17,274 nucleotides of DNA from JAAETI01 sp964195945 (GCA_964195945.1 CAXMRC010000063.1:1-17274); one strand, 5' to 3'. Positions 1-7,053 are shown, counted from the first letter of the stretch. Made by a program: numbers and translations. The notes: generated from the letters alone by a model not told the origin.

Positions 1-1
1 C

Positions 2-616
2 TTCCGTTCGCTTGTCGATCCCTTGGAGTTTCCGCCAAACGACGCCGCGACACGGGCCGAAATAGACGAGCTAGATTTCGTTGCGGCGCGGTCCCGTCTG
101 ATCGCCATTGACCCCGAGGCGGGTGATCATGTTGATCTGGCGAATCCGCGGCGGGTGGCGCGGGCGCTTGAAGTGCATGCTCTTACCAGGCTTTCCCCGT
201 CGCAAAGGGCAGCTCTCCCAGATGCCGTGGCGGTACGCGGTTACAGGTCACGGCTCGAATTTGTCGCCATCGGATTCGATCCCGGCCCGGAACTGGCTCT
301 GCGGGTTGGTGTTCGTTTCGACCGGATGCTGGAGCAGGGGTTAGAGGACGAGGTTCGGCAGTTGCAGCCTCGTTTAGGTCGCCTTGCCGCTCAGGCTGTT
401 GGATACAAGCAACTGATCCCTGTAGTCAACGGGGACCAGGACATCGCCGCCGGCCGTGATGCCGCGATTCGAGCGACGCGGGCACTTGCGAAGCGGCAAC
501 GAACGTTCTTTCGTAGGGACCCCCGCATTCACTGGGTAGCCTGGGACCCGGACCCTGCGGTGCGGGTGCGTGCCGCAATCGAATACCTGGACGGAACAAT
601 CGCATGGACTTCGTGA
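2..616 (+). CDS. miaA: tRNA dimethylallyltransferase MiaA, C-terminal part
   Basis: MiaA transfers a dimethylallyl group from DMAPP to N6 of A37 in tRNAs that read UNN codons; it is cytoplasmic. The frame is open from the window edge, so the N-terminus with the P-loop lies outside. What remains shows family landmarks in order: VDPLEFPP, then the NPRRVARALEVHALT segment (MiaA NxRRvvRALEv), the M-x-x-QGLEDEV segment, AAQAVGYKQLI, and the ATRALAKRQRTFFRRDPRI segment typical of the C-terminal tRNA-binding part. A TTG at 23 gives a shorter reading but homology continues upstream of it. The end overlaps dapF by 13 bases, suggesting translational coupling; the same miaA-dapF neighbourhood is known in mycobacteria. 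Identity is secure; only completeness is lacking. Confidence 0.93.
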   Translation, partial: FRSLVDPLEFPPNDAATRAEIDELDFVAARSRLIAIDPEAGDHVDLANPRRVARALEVHALTRLSPSQRAALPDAVAVRGYRSRLEFVAIGFDPGPELALRVGVRFDRMLEQGLEDEVRQLQPRLGRLAAQAVGYKQLIPVVNGDQDIAAGRDAAIRATRALAKRQRTFFRRDPRIHWVAWDPDPAVRVRAAIEYLDGTIAWTS

Positions 617-1353
617 AGATGCACGGACTTGGCAACGATTTTGTTGTCATATCCGGTCCCGTAGAACCATCGGTGCAAGACGTCGCGGCGTGGTGTGATC
701 GCCGGCGCGGGATCGGGGCCGATGGCGTGCTCGAAGTCACACCGATCGACGGCGGGCGGGTCCGGATGCGCTACTGGAACGCTGATGGCGGTCTGGCTGA
801 GATGTGTGGCAACGGGCTACGTTGCGTGGCCCGCTACGCCGCAGACCGGGGCTGGGTCGATTCGACCTCCTTCATTGTTGAGACGTCTGTAGGTCCGCGC
901 CCTGTTCATCTCAATGAAGACGGTTCGGTGCGTGCCCTGCTGGGGGTTCCAGCTTCGGGCAGCGACGTAGATCTTGACGGTATCGAGCTACACACGGTCG
1001 ATATGGGCAACCCGCATGCAATCCATTGGGTAGACGACCCAATGTTGGCGGCGGTGGATGTCATCGGCCCGAAAGTGGAAAGATCCGATCCGTTTCCGGA
1101 AGGGACCAACGTGGAATTCGCCACTGTCACCGGTCCCGACGAGATCGATCTCAGGGTTTGGGAAAGGGGAGTGGGCGAGACTCTCGCATGTGGCACCGGC
1201 GCCGCCGCTACCGCCTATCTGGCTCACCAACAGGGTTACGTTGGCTCAAGCGTGGCAATGCATCTACGAGGTGGCGTGTTACGTGTCGATCTCGATGACG
1301 ATGGGGCCTGGATCGAGGGCCCCGCTGAAACTGTCTATAGCGGTTCGGTCTAG
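604..1353 (+). CDS. dapF: Diaminopimelate epimerase DapF
   Basis: DapF is a PLP-independent epimerase converting LL- to meso-diaminopimelate, the precursor of lysine and of the peptidoglycan cross-link residue. The 249-residue product starts with MHGLGNDFVV at residues 6-15, the family signature. The two catalytic cysteines are visible: Cys68 in NADGGLAEMCGNGLR and Cys196 in ETLACGTGA. GNPHAI (135-140) and the VWERGVGET segment are further conserved blocks. Length is slightly short of the usual ~275 but no motif is missing. The ATG at 604 lies inside the end of miaA. At the 3' end it is convergent with lexA: the two stop codons share the sequence CTAG (1350-1353). Confidence 0.96.
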   Translation: MDFVKMHGLGNDFVVISGPVEPSVQDVAAWCDRRRGIGADGVLEVTPIDGGRVRMRYWNADGGLAEMCGNGLRCVARYAADRGWVDSTSFIVETSVGPRPVHLNEDGSVRALLGVPASGSDVDLDGIELHTVDMGNPHAIHWVDDPMLAAVDVIGPKVERSDPFPEGTNVEFATVTGPDEIDLRVWERGVGETLACGTGAAATAYLAHQQGYVGSSVAMHLRGGVLRVDLDDDGAWIEGPAETVYSGSV

Positions 1354-1982
1354 CTGATCCGCCTCATCAGGGCCACGACGACACCAAGGATCTCGACACC
1401 TTCGCTAAACACCATTGGGGGATACGCCGGATTCTCTGACTTGAGAATCACTCGGCCGTCGAGACGTCGCAGTCGTTTGACGGTTGCCTCTTCGCCGTTG
1501 ATGAGAGCTGCAACGATTGTCCCGTCGGCGGCGTCGCTCTGACGGCGAATGACTACGTAATCGCCATCGAAGATGCCGACGTCGATCATTGAGTCGCCCT
1601 TGATCTCGAGCATGAACACGGGGTCGTTGCCGACCAACTCGACTGGCAGCGGATAGATCTCGTCGATGTCCTCTTCGGCAAGTATCGGAGAACCGGCGGC
1701 GATGCGCCCGACCTTGGGCACGTCTCGTACCGGGGCGCGGTGGAGAGAGCGGGCATCCTCGCCGGGATCTATGACCTCAATGGCGCGGGGTTTGCTTGGG
1801 TCGCGGCGCAGGTAACCGCCCTTGACGAGTGCGGAGAGGTGGCTGTGGACGGTCGAAGGTGAGCTGAGACCCACAGATTCACCGATCTCGCGCACCGACG
1901 GGGGATAGCCCCGATCGGCGACGGTTTCGAGGATGAGGTCCAGGATCTCCCTCTGCCGGGCCGAAAGCTGCTTGCGATCCAT
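1350..1982 (-). CDS. lexA: LexA repressor, SOS response regulator
   Basis: LexA represses DNA-damage genes and cleaves itself when stimulated by RecA filaments. The 210-residue product has the N-terminal winged helix (residues 1-70; LSARQREILDLI, then GYPPSVREIGESVGLSSPSTV as recognition region) and the S24 protease domain. The self-cleavage bond is Ala96-Gly97 in GRIAAGSP. The catalytic Ser131 is in GDSM and the Lys169 in ATVKRL. The ATG at 1982 is preceded on the minus strand by AGAAAGG, a plausible ribosome site. The gene is divergent from the LysM gene at 2273 and the 290-base gap holds three LexA-like boxes, so autoregulation is expected. The stop overlaps that of dapF. Confidence 0.97.
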   Translation of the reverse strand: MDRKQLSARQREILDLILETVADRGYPPSVREIGESVGLSSPSTVHSHLSALVKGGYLRRDPSKPRAIEVIDPGEDARSLHRAPVRDVPKVGRIAAGSPILAEEDIDEIYPLPVELVGNDPVFMLEIKGDSMIDVGIFDGDYVVIRRQSDAADGTIVAALINGEEATVKRLRRLDGRVILKSENPAYPPMVFSEGVEILGVVVALMRRIS

Positions 1983-2034
1983 GTCGTTTGCCTTTCTCGC
2001 GTTGTAGGGAGATTAGTTACGTTTTCGCGAGAAA

Positions 2035-2050
2035 CCAAACATATGTTCGA
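2035..2050. promoter_or_regulatory. LexA (SOS) box, degenerate, lexA-proximal
   Basis: The sequence AAAC-ATAT-GTTC followed by GA deviates from the actinobacterial/Gram-positive box GAAC-N4-GTTC at one base. It is the box nearest lexA (53 bases before its ATG) and probably contributes to lexA autoregulation. Weaker than the two neighbouring boxes. Confidence 0.6.
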
Positions 2051-2051
2051 C

Positions 2052-2081
2052 TTGACAATCGAACACGTGTTCGCTTATCGT
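2052..2081 (+). promoter_or_regulatory. Predicted promoter of the LysM gene
   Basis: A perfect -35 TTGACA at 2052-2057 is followed after 18 bases by TATCGT at 2076-2081 (four of six matches to TATAAT). The spacer is filled by a canonical LexA box. Transcription would give a leader of about 185 bases before the ATG at 2273. No experimental support; the -35 and the operator overlap make it credible. Confidence 0.65.
2059..2074. promoter_or_regulatory. LexA (SOS) box, canonical
   Basis: TCGAAC-ACGT-GTTCGC contains a perfect GAAC-N4-GTTC palindrome, the LexA operator of actinobacteria and Bacillus. It sits between the -35 and -10 of the rightward promoter at 2052-2081, an ideal repression position. 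Confidence 0.88.
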
Positions 2082-2089
2082 AAATACAT

Positions 2090-2105
2090 ACGAACAGATG
2101 TTCGC
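2090..2105. promoter_or_regulatory. LexA (SOS) box, canonical, LysM-gene side
   Basis: ACGAAC-AGAT-GTTCGC is a second perfect GAAC-N4-GTTC palindrome. Its centre is 31 bases from the centre of the 2059-2074 box and it lies just downstream of the predicted rightward start site, where bound LexA would block the start of the LysM transcript. Confidence 0.85.
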
Positions 2106-2272
2106 TCGAAAGGGCCACGGAACACCACACAGGGTTCGGCGGGACACAGCAACAAAACGTGTCACACCCAGAAGATACGTTCTGTTTGTAGGTCCGGTTA
2201 GCCGGGCCGACGGTCGACGGCACCGGCAGGGTCCGTGGCCGAGGAAGCGATACGCAGAAGGAGGCACAACAA

Positions 2273-2551
2273 ATGCCACGATATTTGACCGCTCCATCTC
2301 GGGTCTTGGTCATCATCTCCACATTCGTGGTGGCGTTGGTCCTGCTTCTAGCTTCCTCGGTCATGGCGGCGGGGCCGGAGTCGGAGACCGTGGATTACCG
2401 GGTGCGCTCTGGTGACACGCTGTGGACCATCGCAGAAGAGGCGGCACCCGATGACGACGTCCGCGGAGTCATCTCCGAGATTCGGGACCTCAATGACCTC
2501 GAGTCGAGTCTCATCATCCCCGGCCAGACGTTGTTGGTCCCGGTCGGCTGA
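2273..2551 (+). CDS. Membrane-anchored LysM protein, putative SOS cell-division inhibitor (YneA/ChiZ-like)
   Basis: A 92-residue protein with one hydrophobic N-terminal segment (about residues 11-32) and a LysM peptidoglycan-binding domain (about 41-91: YRVRSGDTLWTIA, then IIPGQTLLVPVG). No hydrolase domain fits in the remaining length. The start is fixed by AAGGAGG eight bases before the ATG. It is divergent from lexA behind two canonical LexA boxes and followed by nrdR. In Bacillus the lexA-divergent gene yneA, and in mycobacteria Rv2719c (chiZ) between lexA and nrdR, encode LysM proteins that delay division after DNA damage. Size resembles YneA. LysM and topology are seen; the division-inhibitor role is inferred from synteny and operator sites. 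Confidence 0.85.
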   Translation: MPRYLTAPSRVLVIISTFVVALVLLLASSVMAAGPESETVDYRVRSGDTLWTIAEEAAPDDDVRGVISEIRDLNDLESSLIIPGQTLLVPVG

Positions 2552-2664
2552 GATGCGCTGAGTGCGCCGGCGGATGATTGGAAGAGTGCGTTGCTCTCAT
2601 CCACCGCATGATGCGTCACCCCCGGATATTCGTTGGCTAGCTTGGCTGGTACTCTCGTTCGGCA

Positions 2665-3114
2665 ATGCGTTGTCAGATGTGCCGATCGGTTGATACCAAG
2701 GTGATTGACAGCCGTTCCGCGGAGGACGGCAGGTCGATCCGTCGTCGTCGCGAGTGTATCGAATGCGGTCATCGGTTCACGACGTTTGAGCGGGCCACCT
2801 ACCAACCACTGGTGCGTAAACGTGACGGCAGGCTCGAAGCCTTCGCAGCCGACAAAGTTCGGTCGGGCATCGAACAGGCACTGGCGGATCGACCCGTCGC
2901 ATCTGGAACCGTCGAAGCCCTGGTACTCGAAGCCGAGAGTCTGTTCAGCCCGGAGACGTCCGTGATATCTGCGGGGGCGATTGGAGACACCGTGCTTGCC
3001 GGTCTTCGGGCTACAGACGAGGTTGCCTACCTTCGCTTCGCTTCGGTATACAAGGAATTCACTGGTGCCAGCGATTTCGAACGTGAAATGGCGGCGATGG
3101 AGGACCGACCGTAG
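2665..3114 (+). CDS. nrdR: Transcriptional repressor NrdR
   Basis: NrdR senses dATP/ATP and represses ribonucleotide reductase genes. The 149-residue length is typical. The N-terminal zinc ribbon shows Cys3-x2-Cys6 and Cys31-x2-Cys34 with the conserved RRRRECIECGHRFTTFER block; the ATP-cone domain covers about 49-139 and ends with YLRFASVYKEF. There is no clear Shine-Dalgarno; TACTCT at 2650-2655 is nine bases before the ATG, so a leaderless or near-leaderless transcript is possible. No NrdR box pair or nrd gene is visible nearby. The stop is only two bases from the stop of the convergent membrane-protein gene. Confidence 0.96.
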   Translation: MRCQMCRSVDTKVIDSRSAEDGRSIRRRRECIECGHRFTTFERATYQPLVRKRDGRLEAFAADKVRSGIEQALADRPVASGTVEALVLEAESLFSPETSVISAGAIGDTVLAGLRATDEVAYLRFASVYKEFTGASDFEREMAAMEDRP

Positions 3115-3116
3115 GC

Positions 3117-4415
3117 CTACAACCCGGGAGCAACTATTCCGTTGCTGAGATCGGTAACCAGGTCGATGGCGCTGGCCAGGTCGATGAGATCGATATCAGT
3201 CTGGCGCCGGATCTGGGCCAGCGGTGTAGTCAATTCGGCTGCAAGTGCGGCGAGATCGTCGTTGAGTTCGGCGACGAGCGTGGCTGCCGCAGGGGCATCT
3301 CCGGTGCGGAGCGCTTCGAGATAGTCGACTTGCCAGGTGGCGAATCTCTCGTTGATGCTGCGGGCCAAATCCTGGTGGGGGTCAAGCGAAACGTCGCTAG
3401 GCAATTCGGCGAGGATTGACGCCGAGTCCGCCTGTGCGGAGGCGAGTATGACACGCAACTCGGTCTGCGTCGGCGAGTCGGCCGTGCTGGGCAGGTCGGG
3501 GAGAACCAGGAACCTACTCATCAGAGTGCGATATTCGACGAGGTTGGCGATCCGGCGCTGGATAGTCTGTGCGGTCGTGCCTAGCGGCTGGATCCGTTGC
3601 CGGATAGGCTCCAGTTCGTCGATTGGCGCCGACGATGTGAACGGAGGCGTGGCAGGTAGGTCTGCTTGGCTGGCGACATCTACTGCGGATGCTTTGGCTG
3701 TCAGCACAGTGAGCTGGGTGGAGAGGTCACTGAGACTGGATGTATCAGCATCAGGTTCTGTGGCGACTTTGAGCGAACCCTGGGTATCGGGAAGCTCGGC
3801 CCTCAGGTCGGACAACGCTGCTGTCAGCATGTCGCGGTGCGAGTCCGCCCGGCTTTGCGCAATCGACGGCAGCAACACCAACCCGGTGACAATAAGGGCC
3901 ACGACGGCGGCCCCGGCGAGCACCGACGTCCACCGGAAGGGTCGCGACGATGAGATCGTGCGGTCCATTGCATCGGGTTCCCAGTCGTCGAGCGGACCAG
4001 CAGAATTCTGGGAAGTCCACATCTGCCCGACCATCTCCGAAGTGGTCTCGACGGGCGACTCGTCCGGCTCGAGAGCGGGGACCGAGGCCATGAGTGGCGC
4101 AGTGTCATCCCGATCTTCCTCCGAGGACTCATGGGCGAGCTGCTCTGCTGCCGGAAGGTTGGTGTCGGCCTCCTTAGAGAGCTCAGGGTGGTCTTCTTCC
4201 GGGAAGTGAACCGGCTCATCTTCTTCGGCGACATCCGAAACGGCGAGTCCTGGCTCCGAATCGCTGTCCGGCAACTCCACGGGGTCGATCTCGACTGGCA
4301 GCTCGGTCGCGGGCGCCGCTTCTACAGCGGGTTCCGGTGAAGACTGTTCACCGAGCAATGCCTGATACCACGACGCGTCGTTGCCAGGAAGATCTCTTCT
4401 TTCCACCTTCTCCAA
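3117..4415 (-). CDS. Unknown single-pass membrane protein with acidic N-terminal region
   Basis: I do not recognise this 432-residue protein. Residues 1-155 are strongly acidic, Pro/Ser/Glu-rich and probably disordered; a basic patch (RPFRW) precedes one transmembrane segment at about 164-184. The remaining ~245 residues are Ala/Leu/Asp-rich and predicted mostly helical, with no cysteine and no recognisable catalytic motif. A topology with the acidic part inside and the helical part outside follows from the positive-inside rule. The start is uncertain: TTG at 4415 gives the longest reading and AAGGG lies just upstream; a GTG three codons later (4406) is an alternative. It is convergent with nrdR and divergent from dut with a 46-base gap. 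Codon pattern matches the neighbours, so it is a real gene. Confidence 0.8.
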   Translation of the reverse strand: MEKVERRDLPGNDASWYQALLGEQSSPEPAVEAAPATELPVEIDPVELPDSDSEPGLAVSDVAEEDEPVHFPEEDHPELSKEADTNLPAAEQLAHESSEEDRDDTAPLMASVPALEPDESPVETTSEMVGQMWTSQNSAGPLDDWEPDAMDRTISSSRPFRWTSVLAGAAVVALIVTGLVLLPSIAQSRADSHRDMLTAALSDLRAELPDTQGSLKVATEPDADTSSLSDLSTQLTVLTAKASAVDVASQADLPATPPFTSSAPIDELEPIRQRIQPLGTTAQTIQRRIANLVEYRTLMSRFLVLPDLPSTADSPTQTELRVILASAQADSASILAELPSDVSLDPHQDLARSINERFATWQVDYLEALRTGDAPAAATLVAELNDDLAALAAELTTPLAQIRRQTDIDLIDLASAIDLVTDLSNGIVAPGL

Positions 4416-4461
4416 GTCACGCCCTTGCTGTTATTTGTCTACCCGACAACAATCTGTATGG

Positions 4462-4890
4462 ATGAAGATACCTTTCTTACGCCTCGATCCCGAACTATCT
4501 GTCCCGCAACGTGCCCATCACGCCGATGCGGGTATCGACCTCTATGCAGCTGCCGGTGCGGTTCTGGCTCCTGGTGAGTGGGCGATGATCGCCACTGGTA
4601 TCGCAGTTGCGATCCCCGAGGGACATGCCGGCTTGGTCGCACCTAGAAGCGGGCTGGCCGCACGTCACGGCGTCAGTGTTGTCAACGGCCCGGGGGTCAT
4701 TGATGCTGGGTATCGCGGCGAGATAAGGGTGATTCTCATCAACCACGGCTCTCAGCCGCTGGAACTCGAGCGTGGTGATCGAGTCGCGCAGCTGCTGGTG
4801 GTGCCGGTCGCTTTGCCGGAGTTGGTCGAAGTCGACGAATTGCCGGATTCGGCGCGTGGCGCTGGCGGTTTCGGTTCATCTGGAACCTAG
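4462..4890 (+). CDS. dut: dUTP diphosphatase (dUTPase)
   Basis: Dut hydrolyses dUTP to dUMP and pyrophosphate, keeping uracil out of DNA and feeding dTMP synthesis; the enzyme is a homotrimer. All five trimeric-dUTPase motifs are present: DAGIDLYA, PRSGLAARHG, GVIDAGYRGEI with the catalytic Asp, ERGDRVAQLLVVP, and the C-terminal RGAGGFGSSGT arm. The ATG at 4462 gives 142 residues beginning MKIPFLRLDPEL, the normal N-terminus; a longer frame back to 4381 overlaps the divergent gene and has no family similarity. AACAAT (4448-4453) lies eight bases before the ATG with a TTG-type -35 at 4425 and no Shine-Dalgarno, so translation may be leaderless. With lexA and nrdR it forms a nucleotide-pool and DNA-damage neighbourhood. 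Confidence 0.96.
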   Translation: MKIPFLRLDPELSVPQRAHHADAGIDLYAAAGAVLAPGEWAMIATGIAVAIPEGHAGLVAPRSGLAARHGVSVVNGPGVIDAGYRGEIRVILINHGSQPLELERGDRVAQLLVVPVALPELVEVDELPDSARGAGGFGSSGT

Positions 4891-4953
4891 ACCGTGGCGA
4901 TGATGACATCTGAAGTTTCCGGATTACGGTGAAGTGGTAACATCGCCGTCCTT

Positions 4954-5026
4954 GCGGACGTAGCTCAGCTGGTAGAGCGCAACCTTGCCAAGGTTGAGGT
5001 CGCCGGTTCGAATCCGGTCGTCCGCT
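4954..5026 (+). tRNA. tRNA-Gly (GCC)
   Basis: A full cloverleaf is seen. The acceptor stem GCGGACG (4954-4960) pairs with CGTCCGC (5019-5025) and the discriminator is T5026. The anticodon stem is 4980-4984 with 4992-4996, with GCC at 4987-4989. The T-arm has GGTTCGAATCC. CCA is not encoded. First gene of a Gly-Cys-Val cluster; TAACAT at 4938-4943 is a possible -10. Confidence 0.97.
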
Positions 5027-5030
5027 CGCT

Positions 5031-5060
5031 GAGGGCGGTCAGCCGACCGCCCTCGTTTTT
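5031..5060 (+). terminator. Rho-independent terminator after tRNA-Gly
   Basis: A perfect 10-bp stem GAGGGCGGTC / GACCGCCCTC with loop AGCC is followed by GTTTTT. It lies between tRNA-Gly and tRNA-Cys, so the tRNA cluster is either transcribed separately or only partly read through. Confidence 0.88.
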
Positions 5061-5061
5061 C

Positions 5062-5132
5062 GGCGACGTGGCCGAGTGGTTAGGCAAGGGTCTGCAAAAC
5101 CCTGAACTCGGGTTCGATTCCCGACGTCGCCT
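5062..5132 (+). tRNA. tRNA-Cys (GCA)
   Basis: The acceptor stem GGCGACG (5062-5068) pairs with CGTCGCC (5125-5131); anticodon GCA is at 5094-5096 in loop TCTGCAAAA; the discriminator is T5132, the U73 identity element of tRNA-Cys. The T-arm GGGTTCGATTCCC is canonical. It starts two bases after the T-run of the preceding terminator. Confidence 0.96.
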
Positions 5133-5155
5133 CGAGCGATACAATGGTCACACAT

Positions 5156-5227
5156 GGGCGCTTAGCTCAGCGGCAGAGCGCTGCCTCGACACGGCAGAGG
5201 TCACTGGTTCAATCCCAGTAGCGCCCA
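5156..5227 (+). tRNA. tRNA-Val (GAC), with unusual C33
   Basis: The acceptor GGGCGCT (5156-5162) pairs with AGCGCCC (5220-5226), discriminator A5227. The anticodon stem CTGCC/GGCAG (5181-5185/5193-5197) encloses TCGACAC. The anticodon GAC is at 5188-5190. Position 33 (5187) is C where nearly all elongator tRNAs have U. The rest of the cloverleaf is sound. A second valine tRNA copy with a different anticodon-loop oddity is at 16896. Confidence 0.93.
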
Positions 5228-5232
5228 CCGGA

Positions 5233-5259
5233 GAAACCCCCTGCAAATAGGGGGGTTTC
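5233..5259 (+). terminator. Terminator after tRNA-Val (GAC)
   Basis: GAAACCCCCT pairs with AGGGGGGTTTC around a short A/T-containing loop, followed by TTC. The same hairpin, nearly identical, follows the second tRNA-Val at 16971, so it was duplicated together with the tRNA. Confidence 0.8.
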
Positions 5260-5616
5260 TTCAATGTTGGTGGGAGCTTTGGGACCGTGCCCGCATCCAC
5301 GGTGTTTCCCGTCGTCTCCCGCGAATTCCCGTCGTTTCGCGCCCTCCCGCGCCCTATTCGGCGCCCTCACCAGCCTTCACCAAACCGGCTCGAAACAGGG
5401 AACTCGCTTTCTATCACGGCCGGGCGACCCACCAGGTGGTCAGTTTTCGCGTTCTTGAAAGAAATTCGGTCGATTATCGATCATCGGTCGTTTCTGAGGG
5501 TATTCTCAGGGGGTGAAACGGCAGCCGAGTTGCAGCACCGGTGACGGCCACCGGCGTCTTGACGTTTGCCCCTCTGTTGCTGTTGCCGTGGGAGTCGAAC
5601 GATAGGGAAGGCAACT
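5260..5616. other. Gene-poor spacer between tRNA-Val and the phosphotriesterase-like gene
   Basis: No convincing gene is seen in these ~350 bases; open frames here are C/R/P-rich and lack ribosome sites. The left half is pyrimidine-rich with TTCCCGTCGT occurring twice about 22 bases apart. The right half contains a near-palindrome centred on ATCGAT (5472-5485) and an inverted repeat CTGAG-N6-CTCAG (5494-5509). These may be operator sites for the downstream gene; no clear -35/-10 pair was found. Confidence 0.4.
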
Positions 5617-7053
5617 ATGCGGAGACTTTTCGCAATCGGTCTGGTCGTGGCACTCATCTTGAGCGTCGCCTCAGCCGCCAACGCCAAGCCGGCGGAGAAA
5701 ACGTTTGATCGGCAGCCGACTCCGGAGGCGGTTACGGCCGAGCACATCGATGCGCTGAACAACTGCGATGTTGATCGGTTGATGGCGCAGTATCCGGAGT
5801 CGATTCACATCATCCTCCCGGGTGGGGTGACAGTGGAAGGCCGCGATGCGGTTCGTGAGCTGTTCGAGGGATTCTGTCTGCCTTTTGACGAGGATGGCCT
5901 CAACGGTCTGCAGTTCACTGAGGTGCAGTCGTGGAAGGTTCATAAGACCATCAACATGCAGTGGGTGGCCGATGCGCCGTTCCTCTGCGAGCCGTACTAC
6001 GGCGCCGATGCGTACGAGACCTGGGCCGGTCTGATGGCGGCACAGGTGACGACCTTCGATGGTGCCGAGCTCAAGTTCCACGGTGATCCGGATTGCCCGC
6101 CGCAGTACTACACAACCCACGGCCCGATGCACGAGAGCATGGTCGGCAACATCCTGGCGCATCAGCACATGTTTGTTGAGTTCCAGGTTGCCCCACCGGT
6201 TGCGTATCTAGATGCGACGTTCGATGAAGTGTGGGCAGCCATTGGTGACATGGTCCTCGAGGCCAAGGATCTCGGCTATGACGTCTTCATCGAGCCGACC
6301 CCGCTTGGCGTGGGACGCCGTCCCGACATAGTCGAAGAGGTCGCTATCAAGGCGGGTTTCCCGACGATGATGCCAACCGGGATCTATCACGAGCCCTACC
6401 AACCGGAATGGGTGGCGGGAGCCACAGTCGGGGAGATCACCGACTTCATGCTCGAGGAGCTGAATGTGGGTGTGGGTGACACCGACGTGCAGGCCGGCTT
6501 CATCAAGCTGGCGTCCAGCTATGTAACCCCCAGCGAGACAGAACTCAAGGTCCTCGAAGCAGCCTGCAATGCCTCGCTGCTGACCGGGGCATCGATTGCC
6601 AGCCATATCCTCACCAGCACGGCCGTGGCGGACACCATGGACGCGCTCGAGGGTTTCGGCTGTCCGCTTGATCGCTTCATCTGGATTCATGCGCCGTACA
6701 CCGCGTTCATTGAAGGCGATGCGGGTGTGGATGCCCTCATGGCTGCGGCGGAACGGGGTGCCTATCTGAGCCTCGACTTCATCGGAAGTCTGTTCTGGAT
6801 TGACTGGGTCGTCGACAACAGCAATGAGCGGCACTTCGAGCTTCTCGATGTACTCGTCCAAGCCGGATACGAGGACCAGCTGATGATCGGTTCAGACACC
6901 GGTTGGTTCGATCCGGGGAATCCCGATTTCTTGATCGAGCCGTATGACCAGATCATGACCGACTTCGTGCCGTTCCTGCGTGACCAGGGCTACTCGGAAG
7001 AACTGATCGCAAAGTTCCTCCATGAGAACCCGTGGGAGGCGTACTCGCGGTAG
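5617..7053 (+). CDS. Secreted NTF2-like / phosphotriesterase-like metallohydrolase fusion
   Basis: A 478-residue exported protein. Residues 1-23 are a signal peptide (basic start, hydrophobic core, ANA before the likely cleavage). Residues about 35-160 form an NTF2-like (SnoaL-type) domain. Residues about 165-478 are a phosphotriesterase-family amidohydrolase: metal ligands His182 and His184 in AHQHMF, carboxylated-Lys candidate Lys297 in AGFIKLAS, His330, His358 in WIHAP, and Asp427 in GSDTGWFD. TPLGVGRRPDIV and PTGIYH match the family blocks. Members act as lactonases, esterases or organophosphate hydrolases; the substrate here cannot be told. The ATG at 5617 follows AGGGAAGG at ideal spacing; a longer frame upstream is Cys-rich and not credible. 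A decayed copy of the NTF2-like segment lies just downstream. Confidence 0.85.
   Translation: MRRLFAIGLVVALILSVASAANAKPAEKTFDRQPTPEAVTAEHIDALNNCDVDRLMAQYPESIHIILPGGVTVEGRDAVRELFEGFCLPFDEDGLNGLQFTEVQSWKVHKTINMQWVADAPFLCEPYYGADAYETWAGLMAAQVTTFDGAELKFHGDPDCPPQYYTTHGPMHESMVGNILAHQHMFVEFQVAPPVAYLDATFDEVWAAIGDMVLEAKDLGYDVFIEPTPLGVGRRPDIVEEVAIKAGFPTMMPTGIYHEPYQPEWVAGATVGEITDFMLEELNVGVGDTDVQAGFIKLASSYVTPSETELKVLEAACNASLLTGASIASHILTSTAVADTMDALEGFGCPLDRFIWIHAPYTAFIEGDAGVDALMAAAERGAYLSLDFIGSLFWIDWVVDNSNERHFELLDVLVQAGYEDQLMIGSDTGWFDPGNPDFLIEPYDQIMTDFVPFLRDQGYSEELIAKFLHENPWEAYSR

Noticed and set aside
2098..2415. 105-codon plus-strand frame starting in the SOS region
   Set aside because: It overlaps the LysM gene in another frame; the LysM start has a perfect AAGGAGG and the domain, this one has neither.
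3337..4209. 290-codon plus-strand open frame
   Set aside because: It is antisense to the 432-residue membrane-protein gene, is extremely Ser/Arg-rich and has no ribosome site or motif; a high-GC shadow frame.
4435..4447. 13-base match TTGTCTACCCGAC shared by the dut upstream region and the plsB stop hairpin
   Set aside because: A few 13-base matches are expected by chance in a window of this size, and the contexts are unrelated.
6208..6861. 217-codon minus-strand open frame
   Set aside because: It lies entirely inside the phosphotriesterase-like gene, whose catalytic residues and domain order are clear.
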